A stretch of 64,000 nucleotides of DNA from Oscillospiraceae bacterium (lineage in GTDB: Bacteria; Bacillota; Clostridia; Oscillospirales; Ruminococcaceae), in contig JAJQGB010000009.1 of the NCBI GenBank assembly GCA_021200775.1, positions 330,353-394,352 on the forward strand, read 5' to 3'. The stretch's first letter is position 1. The number at the start of each line of letters is the position of its first letter. Positions 13,340 to 21,427 of this stretch are shown here, in pieces. The notes under the pieces are model-generated. The model saw nothing but the letters and a program-made list of their open reading frames with translations, made no database searches and was not told the DNA's origin. The position numbers were made by a program, and so were the translations under genes.

Positions 13340-15142
13340 ATGGCAGAAGTAAGAACCGTGCCGAAAAGAAGCGAGGTTCCACAGGAATACACCTGGAATC
13401 TCTGTGATTTGTTTGAGTCGGACGACAAGTGGCTCGAAGCTCTCGAAGAAGCAAAAGCTATCCCCAAAAAAATCGCCTCATACGAGGGCAAAATCTCTCA
13501 AAGTGCTGAATCACTTTTGGAGTACTTCAAGCTCGACGACGAAATCACTCTCGAATTAAACCAGCTCGCCAACTACGCAATGCGCAAGTACGACCAGGAC
13601 ACCGCCGAGCCGAAGTATCAGGACTTCTACTCGAAGATTATGATGCTCTATCAGGACATCGCCGCTTCTGCCGCATTCTCAGTTCCTGAGATTATCTCGA
13701 TTCCGGACGAGACTCTTGAAGGCTTCTACAAGACTTGCCCGGATTTGGAGCTCTACAGAATCTCGATTAACAGAATCAGAATTGAGAAGGATCATGTTCT
13801 CTCCGCCGCTGAAGAAGCAATTTTGGCGATGAGTCAGCAGGTAAGAGGTGTCCCCGACGACGTTTACGGCACTCTCGAAAGCACCGACCTGAAATTCCCG
13901 TCCGCAATAGATAGTGAAGGCAACGAGCATCCGCTTACAAACGGCTCCTATGTAGCAATAGTTGAGAGCCCCGACAGAGAGCTCCGCAAAGACGCTTTCC
14001 AGAAGCTCTACGGCACCTATGAGCAGTTCAAGAACACCTTTGCTTCTCTCTACTTCGGCGAAGTCAAGCAGTCGATGTTCATGTGCCGGGCGAAGAAGTA
14101 CAACTCCACCCTTGAAATGGCTCTTGCCGGAAATGAGGTTCCGACCTCCGTTTATCATAATCTTATCGACGCCGTCCACTCGAACATGGGCTATATGCAC
14201 AAGTATATGAAGCTCCGCAAGAAGCTGATGGGCGTAGACGAGCTCCACATGTATGACTTGTACACAACTTTAGTTCCAGATGCGGATTCAAAAGTCACCT
14301 ATGAGGACTCGAAGAGGGATATTCTCGACGCAATGCAAATCTTAGGCGACGATTACGTCTCGATGCTCAAAGAAGGATTTGATAACCGCTGGGTTGACGT
14401 ATATGAAAACGAAGGCAAGCGCTCGGGTGCATATTCCGCTGGCGCAAGACCTCATCCTTACGTCCTCATGAACCACAAGGAGAACCTCGACAGCGAGTTC
14501 ACCCTTGTTCACGAGATGGGACATTCTCTCCACTCCTACCTTTCCCAGAAGAACCAGCCCGTCTGCTACAGCGACTATGTCATTTTCGTAGCCGAGGTCG
14601 CCTCCACCTGCAACGAAGCGCTCCTCATGCAGTACCTTCTCTCGAAGACGACCGACAAAAAAGAGCGTGCATATCTGATTAACTACTTCCTGGAGCAGTT
14701 CAGAACCACTCTTTATCGCCAGACGATGTTCGCTGAGTTCGAGCTTCTGACGAAGGAAGCCGCCGAGCGTGGCGAAACCCTCAACGCCGACTATCTCTGC
14801 GACCTCTACTACAAGCTCAACAAGCAGTACTACGGCGACGACATCACCGTCGACCCCGAAATCGCCTTCGAGTGGGAGAGAATCCCTCACTTCTACTACA
14901 ATTATTACGTCTATCAGTACGCAACCGGCTTCTCCGCCGCAATCGCTCTTTCGCAGAAGATAATCAAGGAAGGCGAGCCTGCCGTGAAGAACTACCTGAA
15001 GTTCTTATCCAGCGGTTCGATAACCGACCCGATTTCACTTCTAAAAATCGCCGGAGTCGACATGAACTCTCCCGAGCCGATTAACGAGGCTTTAAAGATG
15101 TTTGGCGACCTGATTGACGAGCTCGACGAGCTTCTCGGATAA
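13340..15142 (+). CDS. pepF: Oligoendopeptidase F (M3 metallopeptidase)
   Basis: 600 aa, the usual PepF length. The zinc site is HEMGHSLHSYL (about residue 391), with the third ligand Glu downstream in the VAEVASTCNEALL segment. The YNYYVYQYATGFSAA stretch near the end is typical of the family. The enzyme cleaves short peptides in the cytosol and takes part in peptide turnover. Strong ribosome-binding site CAGGAGG. First gene of a five-gene operon with only short gaps. Confidence 0.95.
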   Translation: MAEVRTVPKRSEVPQEYTWNLCDLFESDDKWLEALEEAKAIPKKIASYEGKISQSAESLLEYFKLDDEITLELNQLANYAMRKYDQDTAEPKYQDFYSKIMMLYQDIAASAAFSVPEIISIPDETLEGFYKTCPDLELYRISINRIRIEKDHVLSAAEEAILAMSQQVRGVPDDVYGTLESTDLKFPSAIDSEGNEHPLTNGSYVAIVESPDRELRKDAFQKLYGTYEQFKNTFASLYFGEVKQSMFMCRAKKYNSTLEMALAGNEVPTSVYHNLIDAVHSNMGYMHKYMKLRKKLMGVDELHMYDLYTTLVPDADSKVTYEDSKRDILDAMQILGDDYVSMLKEGFDNRWVDVYENEGKRSGAYSAGARPHPYVLMNHKENLDSEFTLVHEMGHSLHSYLSQKNQPVCYSDYVIFVAEVASTCNEALLMQYLLSKTTDKKERAYLINYFLEQFRTTLYRQTMFAEFELLTKEAAERGETLNADYLCDLYYKLNKQYYGDDITVDPEIAFEWERIPHFYYNYYVYQYATGFSAAIALSQKIIKEGEPAVKNYLKFLSSGSITDPISLLKIAGVDMNSPEPINEALKMFGDLIDELDELLG

Positions 15143-15175
15143 AACCATACGCATTTGAACAGGAGTAACCTAAGA

Positions 15176-16126
15176 ATGAAATACTATATTGGAATCGACC
15201 TTGGCGGCACCAACATCGTCGCCGGCGTCGTCAACGAAAACTACGAAATAATCGCCCGTGCCACCACCCGCACCAACTGCCCACGTCCCGCAGATGAGAT
15301 TATAAAAGACATGGCAAAAGTCTCCCGCAAGGCAGTCGAGAACGCCGGTCTTTCGATGGACGGCATCGAGTCTGTAGGTCTCGGTTCCCCCGGAACCATC
15401 GACAGTGGCAGGGGAGTAATCGAGTATTCAAACAACCTTGACTTCTACGACATTCCCGTCGGCGAGCTTCTTTATAACGAGCTCGGGAAGCCAATCTATG
15501 CCGAGAACGACGCCAATGCGGCGGCATACGGCGAGTATGTCGCCGGAAGCGCAAAGAACGCCAACAGCGCAGTCTGCATAACTCTCGGAACGGGTGTCGG
15601 CGGAGGAGTCGTTATCGACGGCAAAATTTATTCCGGCTTCAACTATGCCGGTGCCGAGCTCGGTCACACCGTTATCGAGGTCGACGGACCTCTTTGCACC
15701 TGCGGCAGGCACGGTTGCTTTGAAGTATACTCGTCCGCAACGGGTCTAATCAGAATGACGAAAGAGGCTATGGCTGAGCACCCGGAATCCAAAATGCACG
15801 AAATGATGGGCGACCACGTCTCCGGGCGCCTTGCCTTCAACGCAATGAGAGCGGGCGACGAAGCGGCAAAGGAAGTCGTCGACAAGTATATCAAGTACCT
15901 TGCCACCGGCATTGCAAACGTAATCAACGTCTTCCAGCCGGAAGTCCTCTGCATCGGCGGAGGCGTCTGCAACGAGGGCGACGCACTTTTAGTTCCGCTT
16001 AAAGAGAGAGTCGCAAACGAGGTCTACACCAAGCGTGGCTCCCGCAATACCGAAATTGTCCGTGCATCTCTCGGCAACGACGCCGGAATCATCGGTGCGG
16101 CGTTCTTAGGCAGAAGCAGAAAGTAG
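15176..16126 (+). CDS. glcK: ROK-family glucokinase
   Basis: 316 aa. N-terminal phosphate-binding loop YYIGIDLGGTNIVAGVV; substrate and catalytic region ENDANAAAYGEY (catalytic Asp); ROK zinc motif CTCGRHGCFE near residue 180. No N-terminal HTH, so it is a sugar kinase rather than a NagC/XylR regulator. It phosphorylates glucose or a related hexose with ATP. The start is ATG at 15176, 9 nt after AGGAGT; the frame is open to 15155 but without a suitable site. Second gene of the pepF operon. The exact sugar is inferred from family. Confidence 0.85.
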   Translation: MKYYIGIDLGGTNIVAGVVNENYEIIARATTRTNCPRPADEIIKDMAKVSRKAVENAGLSMDGIESVGLGSPGTIDSGRGVIEYSNNLDFYDIPVGELLYNELGKPIYAENDANAAAYGEYVAGSAKNANSAVCITLGTGVGGGVVIDGKIYSGFNYAGAELGHTVIEVDGPLCTCGRHGCFEVYSSATGLIRMTKEAMAEHPESKMHEMMGDHVSGRLAFNAMRAGDEAAKEVVDKYIKYLATGIANVINVFQPEVLCIGGGVCNEGDALLVPLKERVANEVYTKRGSRNTEIVRASLGNDAGIIGAAFLGRSRK

Positions 16127-16137
16127 GGCTTAGGAGT

Positions 16138-16566
16138 ATGAATATTCTCGCCGTTGACTATGGAGACGCAAGGACCGGTCTTGCCTCCTGCGACAAAAGC
16201 GAATCGATTGCTTCTCCCGTCGGGACAATCTCAGAATGGAACCGTGAGAAGCTTCTTCAGAAGATTTCCGACAAGGCGCACGAGCTTGGCTCTGAATTAA
16301 TCGTCGTCGGTCTCCCAAAAAATATGGACGGCTCGGAGGGCGAGCGTGCGGAGAAGTGTAAGGAGTTTGCAACACAGCTTTCCGAACTTTCCGGCATCGA
16401 AACCACCATGTGGGACGAGCGCATCACGACTGTCGAAGCCATCGGCATCTTAAATGAAACCAATGTCCGCGGCAAAAAGCGCAGAAATGTCATCGATACC
16501 GTTGCCGCCACCCTCATCTTAGAAAACTATCTTGAGTATAGGAAGAAGAAAGGATTAACACCATGA
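16138..16566 (+). CDS. ruvX: Putative pre-16S rRNA nuclease / Holliday junction resolvase-like RuvX (YqgF)
   Basis: 142 aa with the RNase H-like fold: MNILAVDYGDARTGLASCD, VVGLPKNMDGSEG, WDERITTVEA and the final IDTVAATLILENYLE with its acidic residue. YqgF proteins process 16S rRNA 5' ends and are essential in some bacteria. ATG follows the previous stop by 11 bp, and the stop overlaps the next gene by 4 bp. Confidence 0.93.
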   Translation: MNILAVDYGDARTGLASCDKSESIASPVGTISEWNREKLLQKISDKAHELGSELIVVGLPKNMDGSEGERAEKCKEFATQLSELSGIETTMWDERITTVEAIGILNETNVRGKKRRNVIDTVAATLILENYLEYRKKKGLTP

Positions 16567-17510
16567 ACGACAAAACCCTAACCACCAATCAGGGCGCAGT
16601 TATTGAGCTGTCAAGCCTTGAACACAGAACTGAATCGCCTGACGCTCCGGTTGTCTATTTCACTCCCGAAATCTCGCCCGAAGCGATGGTCGAGATGTAT
16701 AAGAAGCTCGACTGGACGCCCACCGGCAAGGTTGCCGTGAAGCTTTCTACAGGAGAACCTCCGGCAAGCAATTACCTCAGCCCAAGCCTTATCAAGGACG
16801 TTGTGAAGCTTGTAGACGGCACCATCGTCGAGTGTAACACCGCCTATGGCGGCTCCCGTGTTGCAACCGAGGAGCACTATCAGGTCGCAAAGGGCCACGG
16901 CTTCACAGACATCGCCCCGTTCCAGATTCAGGACGAGGAGGGTTCTCTTATCATCCCAATTGAAGGCGGCACCCGTCTCAAAGAGAACTACGTCGGCAAG
17001 GATTTCCCCGATTACGATTCCTATCTTATTCTCTCCCACTTCAAGGGACATGTGATGGCAGGCTTCGGCGGAGCGATAAAGAACATCTCCATCGGTCTTG
17101 CTTCAAGTGAGGGCAAGTGTCTTCTCCATACCGGTGGACTTAGCCACACCACCATGCAGGGCGGCGAGCAGATTGCTTTCTTAGAGTCTATGGGTGATGC
17201 CGCAAAGTCGGTTTCCGACTATCTCGGACACGGCGAACGGATTGTCTATATCAACGTCATGAACCGTCTTTCGATAGATTGCGACTGCGACGGTCATCCC
17301 GCCGAGCCGGAAATTGGGGACGTCGGAATCCTCGCTTCCCACGACCCCGTAGCACTCGACCAGGCTTGCTTAGATCTCGTCTGGGTTTCTGAGGGCAACA
17401 AGACCTTCGTTGACAGAGTGAACCAGAGACAGGGCATCAAGACAATCGAAAATGCCGAAGCAATCGGTCTCGGTGTGAGAAAATATCAGCTTGTAAATAT
17501 CAGTAAATAG
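16563..17510 (+). CDS. DUF362 domain-containing protein, 315 aa
   Basis: The DUF362 core is visible: GKVAVKLSTGEPPASNYLSP, VECNTAYGGSR, LILSHFKGHVMAGFGGAIKN, then HDPVALDQACLDLV. Some DUF362 proteins carry a ferredoxin tail with two CxxCxxC sets; this one has none. The biochemical role is not established. It overlaps ruvX by 4 bp (ATGA) and precedes the ECF component by 11 bp, so it is translationally coupled in the pepF operon. Confidence 0.85.
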   Translation: MNDKTLTTNQGAVIELSSLEHRTESPDAPVVYFTPEISPEAMVEMYKKLDWTPTGKVAVKLSTGEPPASNYLSPSLIKDVVKLVDGTIVECNTAYGGSRVATEEHYQVAKGHGFTDIAPFQIQDEEGSLIIPIEGGTRLKENYVGKDFPDYDSYLILSHFKGHVMAGFGGAIKNISIGLASSEGKCLLHTGGLSHTTMQGGEQIAFLESMGDAAKSVSDYLGHGERIVYINVMNRLSIDCDCDGHPAEPEIGDVGILASHDPVALDQACLDLVWVSEGNKTFVDRVNQRQGIKTIENAEAIGLGVRKYQLVNISK

Positions 17511-17521
17511 GAGTAATCATC

Positions 17522-18094
17522 GTGACAAAATACCGCAAAAGCCTCATCAACCTCACCTTATCCGCAATGTTCTTAGCCATCGGGCTTCTTCTCCCGTTCC
17601 TAACCGGACAAATCCCGGAGATTGGCAACATGCTTCTCCCAATGCACATCCCGGTTCTTCTCTGTGGACTCATCTGCGACTGGAAGCACGGACTCGCCGT
17701 CGGCTTTATAACCCCACTTCTCCGAAGCCTGCTTTTCGGCAGACCGGTGCTCTATCCATCAGCCATAGCAATGGCGTTCGAGCTCGCAACCTACGGCGCA
17801 GTAATTGGTATTCTCTATGCCGCATCCAAATGGAAGTGCATAGTTTCGCTCTATCGTAGTCTGATAGCCGCCATGATTGCCGGAAGACTTGTCTGGGGCG
17901 TCGCTGAGATAATTCTTCTCGGCATCAGGGGCAACAGCTTCACATGGAGTGCCTTTATTTCAGGCGCAGTCCTCGAAGCGATTCCAGGCATAATAATCCA
18001 GCTTATACTAATCCCCGCCATCATGGTTGCCCTGAACCGAACAGGCCTCGTCAAATTCACCAAGAAGGCGAATAAAGTCAAAACTGCGGACTGA
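17522..18094 (+). CDS. ECF transporter S component (substrate unknown), 190 aa
   Basis: Five to six membrane spans with the S-component style start (LTLSAMFLAIGLLLPFLTGQ) and MHIPVLLCGLICDWKHGLAVG followed by LLRSLLFG. S components bind a vitamin or metal and need an EcfAAT module, which is not in this window. The sequence belongs to the group often labelled generic ECF S component; riboflavin or another cofactor cannot be chosen from sequence. GTG start at 17522, 8 nt after AGGAG. Last gene of the operon, followed by a terminator. Confidence 0.8.
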   Translation: MTKYRKSLINLTLSAMFLAIGLLLPFLTGQIPEIGNMLLPMHIPVLLCGLICDWKHGLAVGFITPLLRSLLFGRPVLYPSAIAMAFELATYGAVIGILYAASKWKCIVSLYRSLIAAMIAGRLVWGVAEIILLGIRGNSFTWSAFISGAVLEAIPGIIIQLILIPAIMVALNRTGLVKFTKKANKVKTAD

Positions 18095-18113
18095 CAGACA
18101 TCAAGAATTAACG

Positions 18114-18149
18114 AATAACACGGCATTTCTCGCTTTATGTCGTGTTATT
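18114..18149 (+). terminator. Terminator of the pepF operon
   Basis: AATAACACG (18114-18122) pairs with CGTGTTATT (18141-18149), then TTTTC. Confidence 0.85.
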
Positions 18150-18195
18150 TTTCTGCCCGAAGTGCTATTCTTGAGGGCAGGAAAGGAGGGAAAAC

Positions 18196-18774
18196 ATGAA
18201 TCAGAAGAAAATAGGCGAATTCTTAAAAGAGCTCCGAAAAGAAAAGGAGCTCACCCAAGAACAGCTTGCCGAGAAGTTTTATGTTTCAAACAGGACGGTT
18301 TCCCGTTGGGAGACTGGCAGCAATCTGCCGGACATAAGCACCCTTGTCGAGCTTGCGGACTTTTATAACTGCGACATCCGTGAAATCATCAACGGAGAAA
18401 GGAAAAGCGAGAACATGAATGAAGAAGAGAAAAAGACATTAAAGGCAGTTGCCGAATATGCCGAAGAGGACAAGGCGACACTCTTAAAACGTGTCAGAAC
18501 AACGAGTATAGTGGGCATTATTGCGGTTGTTCTGTGCTTTATAGTTATGGTGACTGACGACTCAGACCATCTTCCGGTCGTAGACTTCATTATGGGAGCT
18601 TCGATGGGCTTGGCATTCAGCGCTCTGCTGGTATCGTTCCTCTACACAATAGATATTCTTTCAAAAGCGAAGCAAAGCGGCAAGCTCACGAAGAAGATGG
18701 CGGCAATCATCATCACAATCAGCGCTGTTATTGCCCTTGGATGCTTCATAGCGGCGATATTCGCATCCATTTAA
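18196..18774 (+). CDS. Membrane-anchored XRE-family transcriptional regulator, 192 aa
   Basis: Residues 6-60 form a Cro/CI HTH (LRKEKELTQEQLAEKFYVSN, then RTVSRWETGSNLPD). A charged helix follows, and then three hydrophobic spans (VGIIAVVLCFIVMV; GLAFSALLVSFLYTI; AIIITISAVIALGCFIAAIF). HTH-plus-membrane regulators of this design are frequent in clostridia and often sense envelope signals; the signal here is unknown. Ribosome-binding site AAAGGAGGGAAAAC. Single-gene unit with its own terminator. Confidence 0.85.
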   Translation: MNQKKIGEFLKELRKEKELTQEQLAEKFYVSNRTVSRWETGSNLPDISTLVELADFYNCDIREIINGERKSENMNEEEKKTLKAVAEYAEEDKATLLKRVRTTSIVGIIAVVLCFIVMVTDDSDHLPVVDFIMGASMGLAFSALLVSFLYTIDILSKAKQSGKLTKKMAAIIITISAVIALGCFIAAIFASI

Positions 18775-18786
18775 AAAGCATAACAA

Positions 18787-18823
18787 AACGGCTGATACCG
18801 CTAAAGTATCAGCCGTTAATTTT
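18787..18823. terminator. Bidirectional terminator
   Basis: A 12-bp perfect stem AACGGCTGATAC (18787-18798) / 18806-18817, AATTTTTG on the right and TTTTGTT on the minus strand. It ends the regulator gene and, leftward, the ncRNA candidate. Confidence 0.85.
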
Positions 18824-19006
18824 TGGGGGTTCCGCCTTGCCGCCACATGACGTATAAAACCCGCACGAAGCAGGTGGGTATCAGCCCTGACGTTTCGTGC
18901 TCCCTTCGTCCTCAGTACTTGAACAGGGAAGCCGTGGAGGTGGCAACCGTGCGTACTTTGGGAGGTCTGCATCCCCGCGCCCGGAGCGAGATTCCCGAAT
19001 TATATG
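18787..19006 (-). ncRNA. Structured small RNA, possibly 6S RNA
   Basis: About 185 nt plus terminator without an ORF, more GC-rich than the intergenic DNA around it. On the minus strand it runs from a promoter at 19013-19040 to the terminator at 18787-18817. Helices include GCACGAA/TTCGTGC and a long-range TTGCC.CC/GG.GGCAA pairing. The length, single hairpin-rich rod and isolated position fit 6S RNA (ssrS), which binds SigA RNA polymerase. Two long-range helices have G-T pairs on the plus strand but A-C on the minus strand, so the strand is not certain; other RNA families cannot be excluded. Confidence 0.45.
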
Positions 19007-19012
19007 TGTTGG

Positions 19013-19040
19013 ATTATAAAAACCATGCTTAATCGAACAA
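19013..19040 (-). promoter_or_regulatory. Promoter of the leftward small RNA
   Basis: Minus strand TTGTTC (19035-19040), 16-nt spacer, TATAAT (19013-19018), with no ORF downstream before the terminator. Confidence 0.55.
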
Positions 19041-19091
19041 GGCAGAAAGTGATTCTGGTTTCAGAGAGTAGTATAACTCTTTCTGACTACA

Positions 19092-19448
19092 TTATTCCTC
19101 GTGATGATGGCAATGGCAATCTTCGTCATCGCAATCGCAGTCGTCATCTTCGCAGTCGCACTCATCATCCCAGTTGTCGAACCTGTCGATGAAGATTTGT
19201 CCCAGTCTGTCATACTCCTCTTCGCTTTCGATGGAAACAAGAGTAATCTCGTCGCCAGTGTCTTCAACTTTCAAAATGATGAACTCGCCGTTGTCGTTCA
19301 CGAGATCCTCGGGGTTCTCATAGTAGGGAGCAAGAGCGTAATAGGTGTTGTCGCCTTCGTCGTAAATGTCGATGAGTTCATATTCTCCGACATTGCCCTC
19401 TTCGTCTTCGAGAGTATAGATTTCAGGCATATATTCATTTTCATCCAT
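19092..19448 (-). CDS. DUF1292 domain protein with Cys/His-rich acidic tail, 118 aa
   Basis: Residues 1-85 are a DUF1292 domain (IYTLEDEEGNVGEYELIDIY, YYALAPYYENPEDL, FIILKVED). The last 25 residues are almost only Asp, Glu, Cys and His (DECDCEDDDCDC and following, ending HCHHHEE), a probable metal-binding tail not typical of the domain. The start is ATG at 19448 with GGAGA upstream; the frame is open further but without a ribosome-binding site. A consensus promoter precedes it. DUF1292 genes often lie near yrzL and ruvX in Firmicutes; here the gene stands alone. Confidence 0.85.
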   Translation of the reverse strand: MDENEYMPEIYTLEDEEGNVGEYELIDIYDEGDNTYYALAPYYENPEDLVNDNGEFIILKVEDTGDEITLVSIESEEEYDRLGQIFIDRFDNWDDECDCEDDDCDCDDEDCHCHHHEE

Positions 19449-19482
19449 AGCGATAATCTCCTTTATAAATAAGTTTGATTCT

Positions 19483-19511
19483 ATTATAGTGAAAACTTGC
19501 GGGTTTGTCAA
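19483..19511 (-). promoter_or_regulatory. DUF1292 gene promoter
   Basis: Minus strand TTGACA (19506-19511), 17-nt spacer, TATAAT (19483-19488). Confidence 0.88.
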
Positions 19512-19613
19512 TGGTACTTTTGTGTAGAAATCGCTCAAATTTATATTCAAAAGATAACACGAGCTCTTCAGAAAAATTCCACAAAAAAATTTGAAAAAAG
19601 TTTGAAAAACCTA

Positions 19614-19642
19614 TTGACATTTCAATCCGGGTGTGTTATAAT
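19614..19642 (+). promoter_or_regulatory. Perfect-consensus promoter of the large non-coding transcript
   Basis: TTGACA (19614-19619), 17-nt spacer, TATAAT (19637-19642). The predicted start is near 19649, and no ORF of useful length follows for 820 nt. Confidence 0.9.
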
Positions 19643-19648
19643 ACAATC

Positions 19649-20469
19649 ATAGAAGAGAGATAAATAAAAAAAGTCACTGAAAACTAAAAGGGAGAGGGTT
19701 CCGATGAAGAGGTAAGAAAACCTCAGGATAACTTCTAAAGCGAGGCGGCACTTGTGAAACAATACTTGTAAAACAAGTAAGCAATCTGCTAAGCAAGAAC
19801 TGAGGGAGCTATCAGAAACCACAAAAGGCAAAATAACAATTCGTCTTAAGAAAGTAAAGGAGCGATTGTTATGAAAGTATTAGCAGTAGCAAGAAACGGA
19901 ACTTGCGGGTAAAATAAACTGAAAGAGGTGAGTCCAGCAATCTATGCATAACTTTCTTGACTCACAGAATCTAATACGAAGCTAATCTTTAAGCTTGACA
20001 CATTACGAGATGTTCTCTTAGGTACGAAACCAATTTCTCAAGATAAAGAAAAAGCTCTGAAATTGATTCTGTAACCTATCTGAAATAAGAATAGGTAAAA
20101 CTTAATAGCAAGTATATCTTGCCCATAAAAATCAAGAAAATCCAATCAAAAAAGGTTTAAAGCCCGAAAGGATTTGATGCACCATGAAACTGTCTTACAA
20201 AAAGGAAATCAAAATTCAGCAGTGAGAGGGTGAGTCCAACAAAGACTTTAAATTGGCTGTAGTCGCATCAGTGATACGTAGTATCTGAAAATGATATGAT
20301 ACCAAGCTTTGACGATAACATAGTTCATGCGTAAGGTTTATTTGAAGACCATAATGTGATGAAGTAAGCTAAGTTAAAACCTGATACCAAAAGCGACAAC
20401 GAATCGAAAGGTTCACAGCATATGGTGATAAATTGATATAATGAGGGAGTGGTTATCCGCTCCCTTTTT
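19649..20469 (+). ncRNA. Large structured non-coding RNA, about 820 nt (ROOL/GOLLD-like by design)
   Basis: Delimited by a perfect promoter and an intrinsic terminator (GGGAGTGG..CC.CTCCC then TTTTT, 20445-20469). No frame holds a plausible protein on either strand. Many hairpins can be seen: GAGGT/ACCTC near 19710, ACTTGT/ACAAGT near 19765, AACAAT/ATTGTT (about 19837-19872), GCAAG/CTTGC near 19892, GTGAGTC/GACTCAC (19928-19934/19959-19965), CAATTTC/GAAATTG near 20030-20065, GCAAG/CTTGC near 20110, GATAC/GTATC near 20272. A GGTGAGTCCANCAA motif occurs at 19927 and 20229. Known bacterial RNAs of this size class are OLE, ROOL and GOLLD; membership is inference, not recognised sequence. Very short ATG frames with ribosome-binding sites (for example 13 codons at 19871) also exist. 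Confidence 0.65.
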
Positions 20470-20524
20470 GGTGCCTGAAATTTCCCATTAACATTTCGGA
20501 CGACTCCCGAATAATATAGATTAA

Positions 20525-20617
20525 CGGCAGGGCGACTCACAGATTAGTTTTAACAGGGGAGAAAAGAGCCGGAAATCCCTGCCGATTATATAACAGCCGC
20601 CGGAAATGGCGGCTTTT
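20525..20617 (+). ncRNA. Second hairpin RNA element with terminator
   Basis: CGGCAGGG (20525-20532) pairs perfectly with CCCTGCCG (20577-20584) around 44 nt, followed by an intrinsic terminator GCCGCC/GGCGGC (20596-20613) and TTTT. No ORF. It could be a small RNA, a backup terminator for the large RNA, or the remnant of a riboregulator. The strongest -10-like sequence is weak (TAATAT near 20512). Confidence 0.45.
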
Positions 20618-20701
20618 CGGGTTTGTCAATTTCACTGAGTCGGGGATGAAATAGTCGGAAATATTTTGCTTTTTAGTAACCGTTTTGTAACCAAAGATTG
20701 T

Positions 20702-20731
20702 TTGACAACTGCCGTGCTGTTGCGGTATAAT
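20702..20731 (+). promoter_or_regulatory. Promoter of the rpe-rnf-like operon
   Basis: TTGACA (20702-20707), 18-nt spacer, TATAAT (20726-20731), 36 bp before the rpe start codon. Confidence 0.85.
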
Positions 20732-20767
20732 GATGGTGGATAGTCAGGCATTATTCGGAGGGAAGAA

Positions 20768-21403
20768 ATGGAAACCAAAATTTCAGCATCAATTCTTTCA
20801 GCAGATTTCGGCAATCTTGCGGACGAGCTTACTCGTGCGGAGAAAGCCGGCTGTGATATGATACATTTCGACGTCATGGACGGTCATTTTGTCCCGAACA
20901 TCAGCTATGGTGTCCCGGTTTTGAAGTCAATCAGGAAATATTCTGAGTTGCCGTTCGACGTTCATCTCATGATAAGCGACCCGGGAGCATACCTGGAGCC
21001 TTTTGCAAAAGCCGGCGCCGACGGAATCACATTTCATCTTGAAGCAACTGCAAATCCCGTTATGATTATCGAAAAGATACATGCTTTGGGGCTTCGTGCC
21101 GGCGTTTCAATCAAGCCGAAAACCGATGTGAGCCTTCTGTACCCACTGGTCGGACTTATGGACATGGCACTCATAATGACTGTTGAACCCGGCTTCGGCG
21201 GTCAGGGCTTCATTACCGAGACTTTAGGGAAAATCAAAGCTCTTCGTGAATATTCTTCGGATATCGATATCGAGGTCGACGGCGGAATTTCCGACAAGAC
21301 GGCGCACCTGGTTAAGGAAGCAGGAGCCAATATTCTGGTTTCCGGCTCCTATCTGTTCCGAGCCGCCGATATGGCTTCAAATTGTAACCTTCTCAAAAAC
21401 TAA
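20768..21403 (+). CDS. rpe: Ribulose-phosphate 3-epimerase
   Basis: 211 aa TIM barrel. Motifs: ISASILSADFGNLADEL, the metal and catalytic segment MIHFDVMDGHFVPNISYG (His, Asp), DVHLMI, MTVEPGFGGQGF and EVDGGISDKTA with the second catalytic Asp. It interconverts ribulose-5-phosphate and xylulose-5-phosphate. Strong ribosome-binding site CGGAGGGAAG. In many Firmicutes it sits with rsgA and thiN; here it leads an operon with Rnf-like membrane proteins, which is unusual. Confidence 0.96.
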   Translation: METKISASILSADFGNLADELTRAEKAGCDMIHFDVMDGHFVPNISYGVPVLKSIRKYSELPFDVHLMISDPGAYLEPFAKAGADGITFHLEATANPVMIIEKIHALGLRAGVSIKPKTDVSLLYPLVGLMDMALIMTVEPGFGGQGFITETLGKIKALREYSSDIDIEVDGGISDKTAHLVKEAGANILVSGSYLFRAADMASNCNLLKN

Positions 21404-21427
21404 AACATATAAGGACGGTACACCACC

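Noticed and set aside
19649-20469. Group I or group II intron
   Set aside because: No domain V/VI signature, no GTGYG boundary, no intron-encoded protein and no interrupted gene around it.
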